Below are positions 45,363 through 56,960 of a stretch of DNA of 64,000 nucleotides, one piece after another. The stretch spans positions 21,394,001 through 21,458,000 of the forward strand of contig NC_068933.1 of the NCBI RefSeq assembly GCF_023091745.1, written 5' to 3'. Below the pieces are notes generated by a model. It saw only the letters and a list, made by a program, of their open reading frames with translations, made no database searches and was not told where the DNA came from. The translations under genes and the position numbers were made by a program. This DNA is from Budorcas taxicolor. Its lineage: Eukaryota > Chordata > Mammalia > Artiodactyla > Bovidae. Each line of letters opens with the position of its first letter. Positions within the stretch are counted from its first letter, which is position 1.

Positions 45363-46267
45363 TTTTGCCAAGATATGTATATTGTCACCTTGCTTATTTA
45401 ACTTATATGCAGAGTATATCATGTGAAATGCCAGACTGGATGAAGCACAAGGTGGAATCAAGATTACAGGGAGAAATATCAATAACCTCAGATCTGCAGA
45501 TACCACCATAATGGCAGAAAGCAAAGAGGAACTAAAGAGCCTCTTGATGAAAGTGAAAGAGGAGAGTGAAAAAGCTGGCTTAAAACTCAACATTCAAAAA
45601 CTAGGATCATGGCATCTGGTCCCATCACTTCATGGCAAATAGATAGGGAAACAATGAAAACAGTTACATATTTTATTTTCTTGGGCTCCAAAATCTCTGC
45701 AGATGGTGACTGCAGCCATGAAATTAAAAGACGCTTGCACCTTGGAAGAAACAAACCTAGACAGTATAATAAAAAGCAGAGACACCACTTTGCTCACAGA
45801 GGTCTGTCTAGTTAAAACTCGTTTTTCCAATAGTCATGTATGGATGTGAGATTTGGACCATAAAGAAAGCTGAGTGCTGAAGAATTTATACTTTTGAACT
45901 GTGGTGTTGGAGAAGACTCTTGAGAGTCCCTTGGACTGCAAGGAAATTGAACCAGTCCATCCTATAGGAAATCAGTCCTGGATATTAATTGGAAGAACTG
46001 ATACTGAAGCTGAAACTCCAACACTTTGGCCACCTGATCGAAAAACTGACTCATTAGAAAAGACCCTGATGCTAGGGAAGTTTGAAGGCAGGAGGAGAAG
46101 GGGACGACACAGGATAAGATGGTTGGATGGCATCACCTGCTCGATGGACATGAGTTTGAGCAATCTCTAGGTGCTGGTGATGGACAGGGAAGCCTGGTGT
46201 ACTATAATCCATGGGGTGGCAAAGAGTCAGACAGGACAAAGCAACTGAACTGAACTGAACTGAACTG
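45363..46267 (+). mobile_element. BovB LINE, 3' portion in sense orientation
   Basis: It starts at gatatgtattgtcaccttgc (the RT motif CQGC-ILSPCLF region, partly lost) and ends in the (GAACT)n tail at 46244-46267. The palm box reads ctgcagataccacc at 45494-45508: Tyr is changed and one Asp codon is deleted. Several further frameshifts are present. The sequence missing between this part and the inverted part is about 450 bp of BovB. Confidence 0.92.
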
Positions 46268-46404
46268 AACCACAGTTTACCCATTGACCTACTAAAGGAC
46301 GTCTTGGTTCTGTTGGTTTTGGTGGTTCTTAATAAAGCAGCAATCAACCTCCATGTACGAGATTTTGTGTGGGTTTAATTCTTTCTCATGTCCATTATCA
46401 TAAC

Positions 46405-46505
46405 AAAAGTGTATGCTGTCTGAAGTCAGCTTTCATCTTTTTGTTCCTTGCAGTAAAACAGGACCTGTCATAGAGCAGGTGCTTGGAAAACTTGTTGAAT
46501 GGAGA
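46405..46505 (+). mobile_element. L2/MIR-type 3' end scrap (weak)
   Basis: ttgcagtaaaacaggacctgtcatagagcaggtgcttggaaaacttgttgaatgg resembles the L2 ending (cctggcacatagtaggtgctcaataa...ttgttgaatga). Confidence 0.35.
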
Positions 46506-48130
46506 ATGTGTGGCACAGTGAATGGAATGAAGAGGCACTTACTCTACCACAGATCACTTGGTTGCTTTGAGAGAGACTACATAAAGAATTTCTAATTCAG
46601 GGTGATCTATTATCACCATCTCATGGAAGCCATTATTTTCAGAAGGCATGATGATAGCTTTGCTGTATTGAAATAGATTGTAAAAGCTTTGGCTTGAAAC
46701 TTGGCTCCTCAAACAGAGAAAGCATAATCAAAAATTGATAAACTTGTAGGGAAACAAAAATGGGATTCAGGATTTTTTTCTTATTCTGCAAAGGACAAGG
46801 GATTTCTGGATTGGTCTTTAAATCCTCAAATAACATTTTCTTCTCATGAGTAAAAGGAAAAAAGGAATGTATATTCTTTTTAACTATTCACTGGGGAATT
46901 GTTTCAAAATTGCAGTTGTCATACTATGGTTCTTTGATCCAATTTTGAGAGCCCAATCTGTTTTATCTTTCAGCTTCTTTTCCACATCTATGCATACCCC
47001 CTGCCCCTCCCACTCCCAGGATATCCAGTAAAAATTTCATAGAGAAGAAGAATGTTGCATATATTTGAAATATGGCCTAAATGCAATATTATGTAACATT
47101 GTCCTAAATACATGCACATATGGGCATAGGTTTTGTTTCCATAAATAAAATCCCACTGTTCAAATGCTAATTCTAAAATGCTTGAACTCCAGTTTTCTAT
47201 GGCACATTATCAGAATCTTCAAAATTATTAAAGTAGGATGCCAAAATGCAGTGATTTTTCCTTTTGTATTATAATATGGTTTACATTTAGTTTTGTTAGT
47301 ATATGTATTATATACATTAATGGAATATCTACAAGTCAAAATTTGTCCCATAAAATTATCTAATTTAGGATGCTAATCACTGTGTCTTCCAATCATCTCT
47401 GCTGAAGCAATGTGTTGTAATAACTACGCCTCATGTAAATGGTGACTTTTAGTTTATCAGAATGCAGGAGAATGTTTTTCTCTGCACATTTATACTGATT
47501 CAGAAAACTTGAATTATGAACATGCTTGCAACCTGACCTTTACATTTTCTTGAATATATTCTAAATGAACAGAATTTGGAGGATGTACAGACCCTTAAGT
47601 GCCATGAAAGTACATGATTTTAGGTGAGTAATATGTGAGGGTAAACAATCCCGTCTTTGGTTTAGATATGCCATTCCTAATCGCATAAATAAAGGTACCT
47701 ATTCCTTGCATCCAGGAAAGGACAACTGAAGCTATTTGTAAAAGAGTCACCTCTGAGATCAATATACTTAACATTATTTACAGGATTTATATTTTATCCA
47801 CTTGAATCAACATGACTGAAGGCACCAAGGAAGCAACAAGCAAGTTTATTTGGAAAATGTGTCTTTTATGAATCTGACTTCTACTAATAAAGACTTCATA
47901 AAGAAGCAAAGAACATCAATGACTTTTTAACCTTCATGAAGGCTATGGAATTGCTAGAGTCCAAAAGATGAAAAAAAAAAAAAAAAAGAAACTATTTAGG
48001 ACAACCTCATTCTGAATTCTGATAGAATTAATTTTTTCTTATAGTTATGATTCAAATTCTTCTTGTTTGACCAATCAAGGGACAGTTGTAGTCATATCTG
48101 ACAATCTCTAGAAGTAGAGAAAAACTGTTA
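46506..48130. other. no recognised gene
   Basis: Single-copy-looking A+T-rich DNA. An A run is at 47971-47988. Confidence 0.4.
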
Positions 48131-48350
48131 GGCAGCATTGAGTAGTGGTTAGAGTCTGAGTGCCTTTATGCTTTATTTACTAGCTGTGTGTCCTTGATCA
48201 AAATTCTTTATCTAACTGTGCCTTTATTATTTCACTTTAACATGGAGGTAAAAACAATTCATACCTCCTAGGTTTGTTGTATAGAGTAAATGTGTTAATA
48301 GATGTTACATGCTTAGAATACTCTTAGACACAGAGTAAGCTAAATGAGTG
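48131..48350 (+). mobile_element. MIR SINE, sense, nearly full length
   Basis: Head aggcagcattgagtagtggttagagtctgagtgc, then ttactagctgtgtgtccttg, then aactgtgcc...ttatttcac, then acctcctaggtttgttgtatagag. The order and spacing are those of complete MIR. Confidence 0.87.
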
Positions 48351-49199
48351 TATTTTCAATAAAATTATGAATTTGTACTGTTATTCATTCCCTTCTCTTT
48401 CTTTAAGGATTATGATCACAAATTATAACTAGTATATAAAACAAGGGATGTTAATTTGATAAGGACAAGGAATTTAATACATTTTAAAATTTGAAGATAC
48501 CATCTTATATTCAGCCTATCTGAAATAGCAACTATCTCTTGCAGGACCTTCAGATTTATTAATGTAATTCTGCTTTCTTTTATGTAACTTCTCTGCGTCT
48601 TTACACATAGATATTATTGTGTATAATTAGAAGATAAGATGTTTACCTACAAGCATTCTTGAAAGGCAGAATTTTACTCAGAATGTGTCAAGCTCAATGC
48701 AATTTATTCCATAAAAAAACAAAATAACATTATATGGCAGCTTCTCTGAAAGTATTCCTTGATTTATTTGATCAAAGACAAATTTTGATTGTAACAAAGG
48801 ATTCTTTTAAAATCAACAGTCCCTAAAATAACTTTTCCATTTGTGTTACATAAAGCATTAGGCTGCTGATTAGAATTAGGGAGGAGGTTCTATAGGGAAA
48901 CAGTCCTACACTGAACAAAGAAAGTATATATTAGTTTTATTCTAGGACTTCCTGGAATCTTTAAAAGTCAGGGCACATTATTATTCCATAATATATGGAT
49001 CAAAAACTTGTAAAATGTGAGGCTAGGGTTTCATAGAGACACAATAATTTGGGGAAGCTGTCATCGTGGTGGTATACTGTTCATACGAGGCAGCAGAGAC
49101 CTGACTTTAGGTGCAAAACAATAAGGATAGCAATTATGCTTTTTTTGTGAGTCTGTCAGTGGTGCCACCTTTGCCCTTTGAAACCATTCTCAAAGAGGG
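48351..49199. other. no recognised gene
   Basis: Single-copy-looking DNA. Confidence 0.4.
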
Positions 49200-49384
49200 T
49201 TAAAAGGATATGTGCAAGCGTGCGTGCATGCTGAGTTGCTTCAGTCGTGTCTGACTTTTTGCGACCCTGTCGTCTGTAGCCCACCAGTCTCCTCTGTCCA
49301 TGGGATTCTCCAGGCAAAAATACTGGAGAGGGTTGCCATGACCTTTTCCAGGGAATCTTCCCAACCCAGTGAATTAAAAGGGTA
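49200..49384 (-). mobile_element. Bov-tA SINE, antisense, truncated, 11-bp TSD
   Basis: + strand from gtgcatgctgagttgcttcag to tcttcccaacccagtga. TSD ttaaaaggata (49200-49210) and ttaaaagggta (49374-49384), one mismatch. The head is missing, so this is a 5'-truncated insertion. Confidence 0.94.
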
Positions 49385-49577
49385 TAATAACCCTCAATAA
49401 GCTGCTGATTTCTGAGTAACTTGTCATAGCTCTCTATATTCTACATCATGTGTCTCTTCAGAAAAGAGAACTATAAAGTGGTAAGGGAAATCCTCTATTG
49501 AACTGTATTTCAAAGCTAGAGTTCCTTACAAGAAATAGCTAAGTATAAGACAGAAATTCTGCAATGCCTTTAGTTGT

Positions 49578-49770
49578 GTAACGCAGGGTGGTTCATGGAG
49601 ACAATAACTAAAGCAGATGAGTTCCAGAAGCTTTATTAGGGAATGGCTTGGACAGTACATTGCTCCAGCCAAGCCCTGATTGGCAATCGAGTCCCTTTTA
49701 TAATGTCACAGCTGTGCACTAAGCTCTAGTGGTATCTGCACACAGCTGGGATCTGCCTTTGACAATATAT
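49578..49770 (-). mobile_element. possible solo LTR fragment (ERV-like), antisense
   Basis: Read on the minus strand, a TATAAAAG box (+ strand cttttataat, 49695-49704) is followed about 65 bp later by AATAAAGCTTC (+ strand gaagctttatt, 49628-49638). It then runs to a ...CCCTGCGTTACA end at 49578. TATA, then AATAAA, then a terminal CA is the U3-R-U5 layout of a short LTR. I found no matching TG end or TSD, and the family is not identified. It could also be a chance arrangement. Confidence 0.35.
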
Positions 49771-50310
49771 ATAAATGAGAATCACTCTACTTTTGTTTGA
49801 ACTTCTTCATGCCTTACTTTGAGACACAATAGCAAACTTTTGGTCTACAAGTTTTTATCTTAATCTGTGATTTGTGTTCCTTTTGTTTCCAGAAAAACCC
49901 ACTACACAGTCATGACAAAATCCCCTGAGGATGATTGAAAAATTAGGATTCTTCCTTCACCCAGAAAATGTCAATGCTTGCAAATAAACAGAAAATTGGA
50001 GAACATTCAAAAATCATGTCTTGTTCTCATCTTAGGTATTTTCTTTTAGAAAAGAGACAAACTAGTTTTTGCAATGTTAAAAGGAAAAAAAGCAGGTAGT
50101 GTGGTAATCCCCCACCCCTTTTTGAATGAACCTGGAGGCAAATTTTGATCATTCGAATTAGATTTTGATAGAAACATTAAAAATATAGGTTCTTTATATG
50201 AGCTCTATTGGAGTACCATTGATGCTTAATAACTGGACAATGTTGCTTTAGAGGGTAGTCTACAAAGTAAGTGCTTATGACCTTTGATATTTTAATTGTA
50301 TTTATTTAAG
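49771..50310. other. no recognised gene
   Basis: Single-copy-looking DNA. Confidence 0.4.
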
Positions 50311-50495
50311 CTTTTTTTTTTTTTTTATTTTTTTATTTTTTTTTTTATTATTTTTTTTTTTTTTAATTTTAAAATCTTTAATTCTTACATGTGTTCCCAA
50401 ACATGAACCCCCCTCCCACCTCCCTCCCCATAACATCTCTGTGGGTCATCCCCATGCACCAGCCCCAAGCATGCTGTATCCTGCGTCAGACATAG
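50311..50495 (-). mobile_element. young ruminant L1 3' terminus with long tail, antisense
   Basis: The + strand starts with about 55 bp of T interrupted by single A residues (50311-50365). It then reads attttaaaatctttaattc, ccaaacatgaaccccc and ctgtgggtcatccccatgcacc, the reverse complement of the youngest L1 3' UTR type. Only about 130 bp of body is present. Confidence 0.9.
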
Positions 50496-50545
50496 ATTTT
50501 AGAATTACCTTTGAAGAGACAACTTTTGAAGCTAAATACACTATT

Positions 50546-51366
50546 GTTCTTGTTATTCAGTCACTAAGTCGTGTCCAACTTGACTCTTTGCCACCCATGG
50601 ACTGCAGCACACCAGGCTTCCCTGTCCTTAACTATCCCTCAGAGTTTGCTCAGATTCATGTGATTTAAGTCAGTGCTGTTGTCTAACCATTTCATCCCCT
50701 GCCACCTTCTTCTCCATTTGCCTTTAATTTTTCACAGCATCTAGATCTTTGCCAATGAGTCAGTTCTTCACATCCAGTGGCCCAAGTATTGGAGCTTCAG
50801 CTTCAGCATCAGTACTTCCAGTGAATATTCAGGATTGATTTCCTTTAGGATTGACCTCCTTGCAGTCGAAGGGACTTTCAAGAGTCTTCTCTAGCACCAC
50901 AATTTGAAGGCATCAGTTCTTTTGTGCTCAGCCTTCTTTATGGTCAAACTCTTACATCCATACATGACTATTGAGAAAAAACCTCAGCTTTGCCTATACA
51001 GACCTTTGTCAGCAAAGTGAAGTCTTTGATTTTTAATACGCTGTCTTGATTTGCCATAGCTTTAGCTTTCCTTCCAAAGAGTAAGTGTCTTTTAATTTCA
51101 TGGCTGCAGTCATTGTCCACAGTGATTTTAGAGCCCAAGAAAATAAAATCTGTCACTGCTTCCACTTTTTCCCTACTTATTTGCCATGAAGTGATGGGAC
51201 AAGATGCCATGAGCTTGGTTTTTTAAATGTTGAGTTTTAAGTCAGCTTTTTCACCTTCATCAAGAGACTCTTTAGTTCCTCTTCACTTCCTGCCATTGGA
51301 TTGGTATCATCTTCTTATCTGAGGTTGTTGATATTTCTCTGGGCAATCTTGATTCCAACTTGTGAT
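50546..51366 (-). mobile_element. BovB LINE, antisense, 0.8 kb, old
   Basis: + strand from cttgttattcagtcactaag to about gattccaacttgtgat. It is diverged, with many indels, and the YADD region (tggtatcatcttcttatctg near 51303) is altered. One 80-codon piece stays open (50968-51210). Confidence 0.92.
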
Positions 51367-53450
51367 ATACCATACTCTGTGATGGTATGCTTCCATGGTT
51401 TAAAGCACCAGGTAGAATTTACATATACCAATCAAAAAGTAAGATTAGTATATAAAAGCATATATTAAGTAATTTCCTATAAACATTTCTAAACATTACA
51501 GGTTGGAATTACTTTATATGTATAGATTTACAGGAGCAAGATTTAAAGAGACAAATGCTTATGTACAATCTGGTGTTTTCTCACTAATTTCTACACTTAA
51601 ATATTTGAAAATGTTCCCAAACAATTTTTTTCTCCATATCAAATTAAAATGTGGTTTTAAACCTAGAACCCAAATAAACTCTTGGTTGTTTATAAGATCT
51701 TACATGATTTATTAGCAGCTCTGGAATTTCAGGTGTTGGGTTATCATCGGATCTCTAGTGGATACTCAGAAAATTGGGATCTCAAACTAAAAAGCCTTTG
51801 ACAACTATCTGCTTTTTTTCTCAATCTGTGGTTTCCTATACTCTCTTTCATCATCTTTTCAGCCTCTCCACCTCTCACCTAGCCCAAGAAAAACTGCCTG
51901 AGGAGGAAAGGTTTTATTTTCCAGGCTTTTCTGCCCTTTGAAACTGTAGCAGAGAGAAGAAAAGAGGCAAAGATCCAATTATGTGTCTTCAGGATGACAA
52001 CCTGAAACTCATGTGTCTCCCTTGGCTCGATGAGAAAAAAATATATTATTTCTCTCTTGAAGGATGGAGAGAAATGTGTAGTGGATACGATTGACCCTCT
52101 CGGTCATGTGCACACATGAAGCTCACATTATTTTTTTCAACTTGCTCATACACTTTTTTATTTTGAAGCTCAAATGTCTTAGAGCATGGATTCCAATGGA
52201 ATCATGGATTCCATTTCATTCTAATAAACTTAGTCCAATAACATTATGCTAAATATAGTCATTAAAATGTGTCTCTTTTAAGTATGCCATTAACTCTAGA
52301 TAGTATTCTTCTAAGTTATTGTCTAGTTAAAACTTTTTGGCTTGAATTTTCATTCCACTTTTACTGGATAATCGTGTTTCAGAGACTTGCACGATCATCC
52401 TGATCTTACTGCTTCCTGCCCTGAGAACCTGGTTTTGGTTTATCCTGCTCTTCTTGTCTTTTACCTGTAGCACTCACCTTCTTACATCCTTTATGAACTA
52501 ATTGTTTAATGGCTTTTATTTACTGTCTTCACCTCTTCTTGTGGTAGAGAGTAACTCCATGGAGCCAGGGAATTTGTCCATCTTATCACAGATTCACCCA
52601 AAGCATCTAAAAAATGTCACCATAAATACCTGTACAATGAAAATCTATGTCTCAGAAATGTCTCTTCAAATTTATACCTCTCTAAACAATTGCAATGGTT
52701 ATTTTCATTTCCAGTTTATATAAATAAAAGAAAGCCTCAATTTCACTCAAATTTGTTATTATTTTGTTACCATCATATTTAACATCATCAAAAGCAGAAT
52801 TTATCAAATATTTCTTTGTTTGTGGTACCTGGTTATCTGCAAAGTCCCATAGTTGAAATCTTTGTCATATATGTCCGAAATATACTAATATGCAAAAAAT
52901 TATGTTGTGGATTGCATATCCAATATTGTTGGACATATGAAAGCCCCAGAAATGAAGAATGATGCTCAAATTGATATTTTAATTGCTCTATTTCCAAATT
53001 CTTGTGCATTAATAATAGCTTAGACATGATTCAGCCCTGATTCTGTATTCAAGTCTCTATAAGCCTCTATGTAACTTGGAGGGTCAGTGATCTTATCAAA
53101 ACAGACTGTGAAACTTTTTCCTAGTGCTGGAAAACTAAACAAAGTGGGAAAGCAAGTCAAGTCAGTGTTTAGAAAAGGGGAGACTAGTTAGTGTTTCATA
53201 TTATGACAGGCTCACAGGCCAGGTGAGAGTCTCACATAAGCTTTTTGTCTATTATTTAGTACTTCAGTTTTGGGCAAACTGTATGCTTCTCAAATTCATT
53301 ATAGCATGAGACCATAAAAAGAAAAGAAAAAAGCAACAAACTTCCAATCTGTTGCATACCAGTGTTTTAAAAATAGGATAAAATTGTTGCATCAGTTTTG
53401 CTGTAAACTTCTAAATGCTTGCTCTTAATTTTTTTGCTAATGTTTTTGAA
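51367..53450. other. no recognised gene
   Basis: Single-copy-looking DNA. Small frames (51503-51715, 52502-52723, 52833-53027) have no motif. Confidence 0.4.
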
Positions 53451-54080
53451 TTGTAACAAATAGAGCAGACAGTGGCATTAGATTGAGGCCTGCACTTTGA
53501 GTGGCTTGGGCAGCCACACAGTGACTGTCTGTTAATGGCCCATCTTAGCATCCTGGAACAAAGAGGAGTCCAGGCAGAAGAGGCAGGCAAGAAGGCAAGA
53601 AGGCACAGATGTCGGCATGTTATTGTCTCCCACCTGAGGGCAGAATGTAAGTATAGTCACACTTCTGCCCAGTGAGGAGGCTCAACAGTAGGTACTCCCT
53701 TCTAAGACCTAGTCACAAACCAAGAAGCTGCTGGAGGAAGCCCATGAGGTCTGCCACTTGTGCCCCAAAGCCAAGAACTTGTTTGACTTCATAGAAGATG
53801 CTCTACCCCCAATGCTATTTAATCTGTTCCATGTCCAGTGTTCAGCAAGCTTGATCATCTGGTTTTCCAGCTCATAGACTAGAAAGAGATGATGACAGCT
53901 GGCAGTAGGAAGAAATAGCTGTTATTTTTTTCAGACAACTGGAAGAGTTGATACTGACTGAATAATCAAAGGGTGAAGGAAGTGTGCACCCTAGTCTAGG
54001 ACCACTTAAGTGCTGACAATTCCTATCCGCCTGTCCACAGCCTACTGCTCAAACACAGAAGCAGTGTGTTTTTTTCTTGT
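53451..54080. other. unresolved, more GC-rich stretch
   Basis: 53470-53990 has higher G+C than its surroundings and a short direct repeat, aggcaagaaggcaagaaggc, at about 53583-53602. No repeat family, exon pattern or long frame was recognised. Confidence 0.3.
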
Positions 54081-54084
54081 TGTG

Positions 54085-54245
54085 TGCTGGCCGTGAACCT
54101 TAAGTTCCTTAAACTCTCCAAAGCTTCACTTTCATTCATGAAATTTCTTTTTCATAGACTGTTGGAATGTGAATTAATATAACATATATTAAGTACTTTG
54201 CAACTGCTAAATACTAATAGCTATATCAATGAAAGTTATTATAAT
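54085..54245 (+). mobile_element. MIR-like relic, sense
   Basis: gccgtgaaccttaagttccttaaactctccaaagcttcactttc is followed by ttggaatgtgaattaatataaca and agtactttgcaactgct. The order fits the MIR core to 3' end but is diverged. Confidence 0.45.
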
Positions 54246-54249
54246 TGTT

Positions 54250-55485
54250 ATTTCTATGTTTCAGCCTACTGGAATTGTGTTATTCAGTATACTAATCCTG
54301 TATCATCAGTATAGGTGAAATTTTGTTCTATTGTTATTGAGAAATGATTTCATCTAAATCTCTTAACATTTTGCCATGAAAACAGTAGATTTTACTGATT
54401 GAAACTTTCACTTATCCCATCACATAATAAAGAAAGTCTAACAATTTTATTATATGTATTTTTTAACAAAATTAAAGTATATATAAATCAGTTCTAGTAA
54501 TCATTGGTATAGGAGGCCTCATTTCCTGACAATGACTAATAGTAGAATTTGGAATTGCCAGTGTTGCCTTGTTCAGTTCACTTGAACATTTTATAGCCTG
54601 TCTTGTTATGAACGCAAGTACAGCACCCTCAGGGCTAATTCATGGTATTATTAAGATCAAACTATGAAAAACAGTTTGCATACAAGATTATGATTTCATG
54701 GTATTACTTTATTTCTATAACATGGGATCATCAGTATATTTCTTAGAAAAGTTATACATGAATTTGTTTTGAGAGAGAGTGAGCAATGTTTCCATAATCC
54801 TAAAGAATCACAGGGGGCCTTCCAGGCAGAGGTCAAGATGTAGGTAGTCAGTTAGAGGCAGCAATACTCATTTGCAAGTTCCAACAACAATGACATAAAG
54901 ATGTTGGAAGCCTTTGGCAATTAAAGGACGGCATGGAGACAAATCCTAATCAGAAGAGAATTGGAAGTCTTCCAGTAGAGAGCCAGACACGCATTAACAG
55001 TTCAAATCACATGGAGAATGGGTGGTGTTCTCGGCAATCTGTTCGTTTCTTTCTCCTCCTAAATCCCTCTGTAAGAATTTTTCAGCAGATTTTGAGAGAT
55101 CTCAATTTCTAGCCGGTTGCTGAAGAGAGTGGGTCTTGTTAATTCACTTTTTGACTTATAAACTGGAAGTCAGAAGGGTGTACAACCTCAGCTAAGCCAG
55201 CAGATTCTGATCTTTGTGCAGTGATTGAGGTTCTTAAAGACAAGTCTGAACATGCCTTCCTCCTATGTATCTGCCGGATTGTCTGACATTCAGGAGATTT
55301 GAGGCAATATTTTGTCCAGTAGATAATGCCAAGAGGTTTGAATTCTTCATCTGTTTCAGATCTAATCAAATTAATTTGTAGCAAAACACGAATTGCAGTA
55401 TTTTGCTTTTTTTCCTCTACTTAAGAATATGATATCAATTCTAAATCTTTCAAGCATACAAGCATAGCAGTGTTTTAATTTAATA
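54250..55485. other. no recognised gene
   Basis: Single-copy-looking DNA. 54900-55390 has balanced composition and no repeat hallmarks, so it could be a conserved noncoding stretch. The 81-codon antisense frame 55139-55384 has no motif. Confidence 0.35.
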
Positions 55486-55709
55486 CCATTTTAACATGAA
55501 AATGAAAGTGAAAATCTCTCAGTTGTGTCTGACTCTTTGCGACCCCATGGACTATACAATCCATGGACTTCTCCAGGCCAGAATACTGGAGTGGGTAGCC
55601 TTTCCCTTCTCCAGGGGATCTTCCCAACCCAAGGATTGACCCCAGGTCTCCTGCATTGCAGGTGGATTCTTTGTCAGCTGAGTCACAAGGGAAGCCCATT
55701 TTTAACATG
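55486..55709 (-). mobile_element. Bov-tA SINE, antisense, 13-14-bp TSD
   Basis: + strand from aaaatgaaagtgaaaatctc to gagtcacaagggaagcc. TSD ccattttaacatg (55486-55498) and ccatttttaacatg (55696-55709), a one-base length difference. Confidence 0.95.
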
Positions 55710-56935
55710 GCCAACTTTCAAAATAAAACCACTCCTACTGTTGAACTATTTTATTCATTCTACTAACATTTAAATCCAAAGCATTTTATGCAGACGAACT
55801 TTCTGGGTTGAAACACTGGCAAAGGTCCATGCCTATATTACATCTCTTTAGCCAAATCTTGAAATATTGATGGATTTAAGTATTTTCAAAGGTCTTTTTG
55901 AAAAGAAAAAAATGCAATAGTTCTGAGTGCTTAGGCTATGATTTGATTTCAAGAAACCAAACATTTAAAAAATGTAGGTGCTTCTTCTCAAATTAACTGA
56001 AATGATTACTTTTAGGTGAATTTTAAAATTTACTTCAAAAATGATATAAATATTGAGGTGTTTGTTTATAGTAAGACTACCTGAGGAAAAAATCATTTAT
56101 AGAGAGAGCAAGCTTGAATATTTTAAATAAGCACTGTGATATTAATGACTTTTCATTGTTTATTAAGATATATTAGCTAGGAACTTGACACCTGGACTGC
56201 TGACCATAATGAAAAGAGGTATTTTGTAGCTAAGATAAATTGTAATCTGTCCTGTTGATTATTGACAATGTCAGTAATATTTTATATTGCCCATTCACCC
56301 ACCATAATATAATTGTGTATTTATTTGAGATAACTTCAAAAGTTAAAGTTACTGTTTTTTGGTGTTGAACTGACAGTGGATATATTTTCATCAAGAATAA
56401 AAGTAAGAGCTAGAAGCCTTGACAATGTGCATGAGAGCATCTCCTCACATATACATGCCTCTGTCTCCAGCCTTCATCCTGACTTCAATTCTAAGTGAGA
56501 TAACCACTTAATCAGTGTGGGAGATTCAGCTGCATGAGCCTGTTCCTGTACTGCTCAGTGTGACAGAAATCTCCAGTTACTAAGGCAGTGTGCACCTTGG
56601 ATGAGTCAGAGGTGAAGTGTGTAGGAGTTTTAATTGAATTTGAATTGCATCAAATCATTTACACTGAGTCAGTCAAGGATACACTGCTGATGTTTGATGT
56701 ATGAGGAGTATACTTGGAGGGCCTTCCAGGGTAGCATGACTCAGCAGACATAATCCCCTCATTCGATAGCATGGTGATACCCAATCTGGTTTGAGGAGCC
56801 TGATCTCTTCTAAAAAGTTCACTGACATTGATGTCTGCAGCTAGAATCCACTTTGGTTCCTTTTATACACTCATAGACTATATTCATTTGTTTAACAAGT
56901 TGTCAAGGCAATCATATATGCCTTTTAAAATATTA
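55710..56935. other. no recognised gene
   Basis: Single-copy-looking DNA. 56560-56720 stands out as a patch with TGAGTCAG twice, and with TTTAATTGAATTTGAATTGC. Confidence 0.35.
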
Positions 56936-56960
56936 TATCACTTAAAAAATAATTTTTATT

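Larger units (their letters stand above)
42360..46400 (-). mobile_element. old L1 3' region, antisense, split into four pieces
   Basis: The pieces are 42360-42653, 42863-43022, 43412-43501 and 46268-46400. Read together on the + strand they give one continuous old L1 3' end in reverse complement. It runs from aggttcacagcaaatttgag ... gacaaatgtgtaatgacatg, through cctattcatccctt ... gatctttttattctctccatagtttt and tttctttttagtgcctaataatattctgttgtctggatgtac. It ends with cacagtttacccattgacctac ... aaggacgtcttgg. The gaps are a Bov-tA, a Bov-tA tandem, and a BovB with its own SINE. Confidence 0.88.

Noticed and set aside
45363..45363. The BovB head-to-head junction as two independent insertions
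   Set aside because: Not fully excluded, but continuity of the L1 target outside both parts and complementary element coordinates favour one element with an inverted 5' part.
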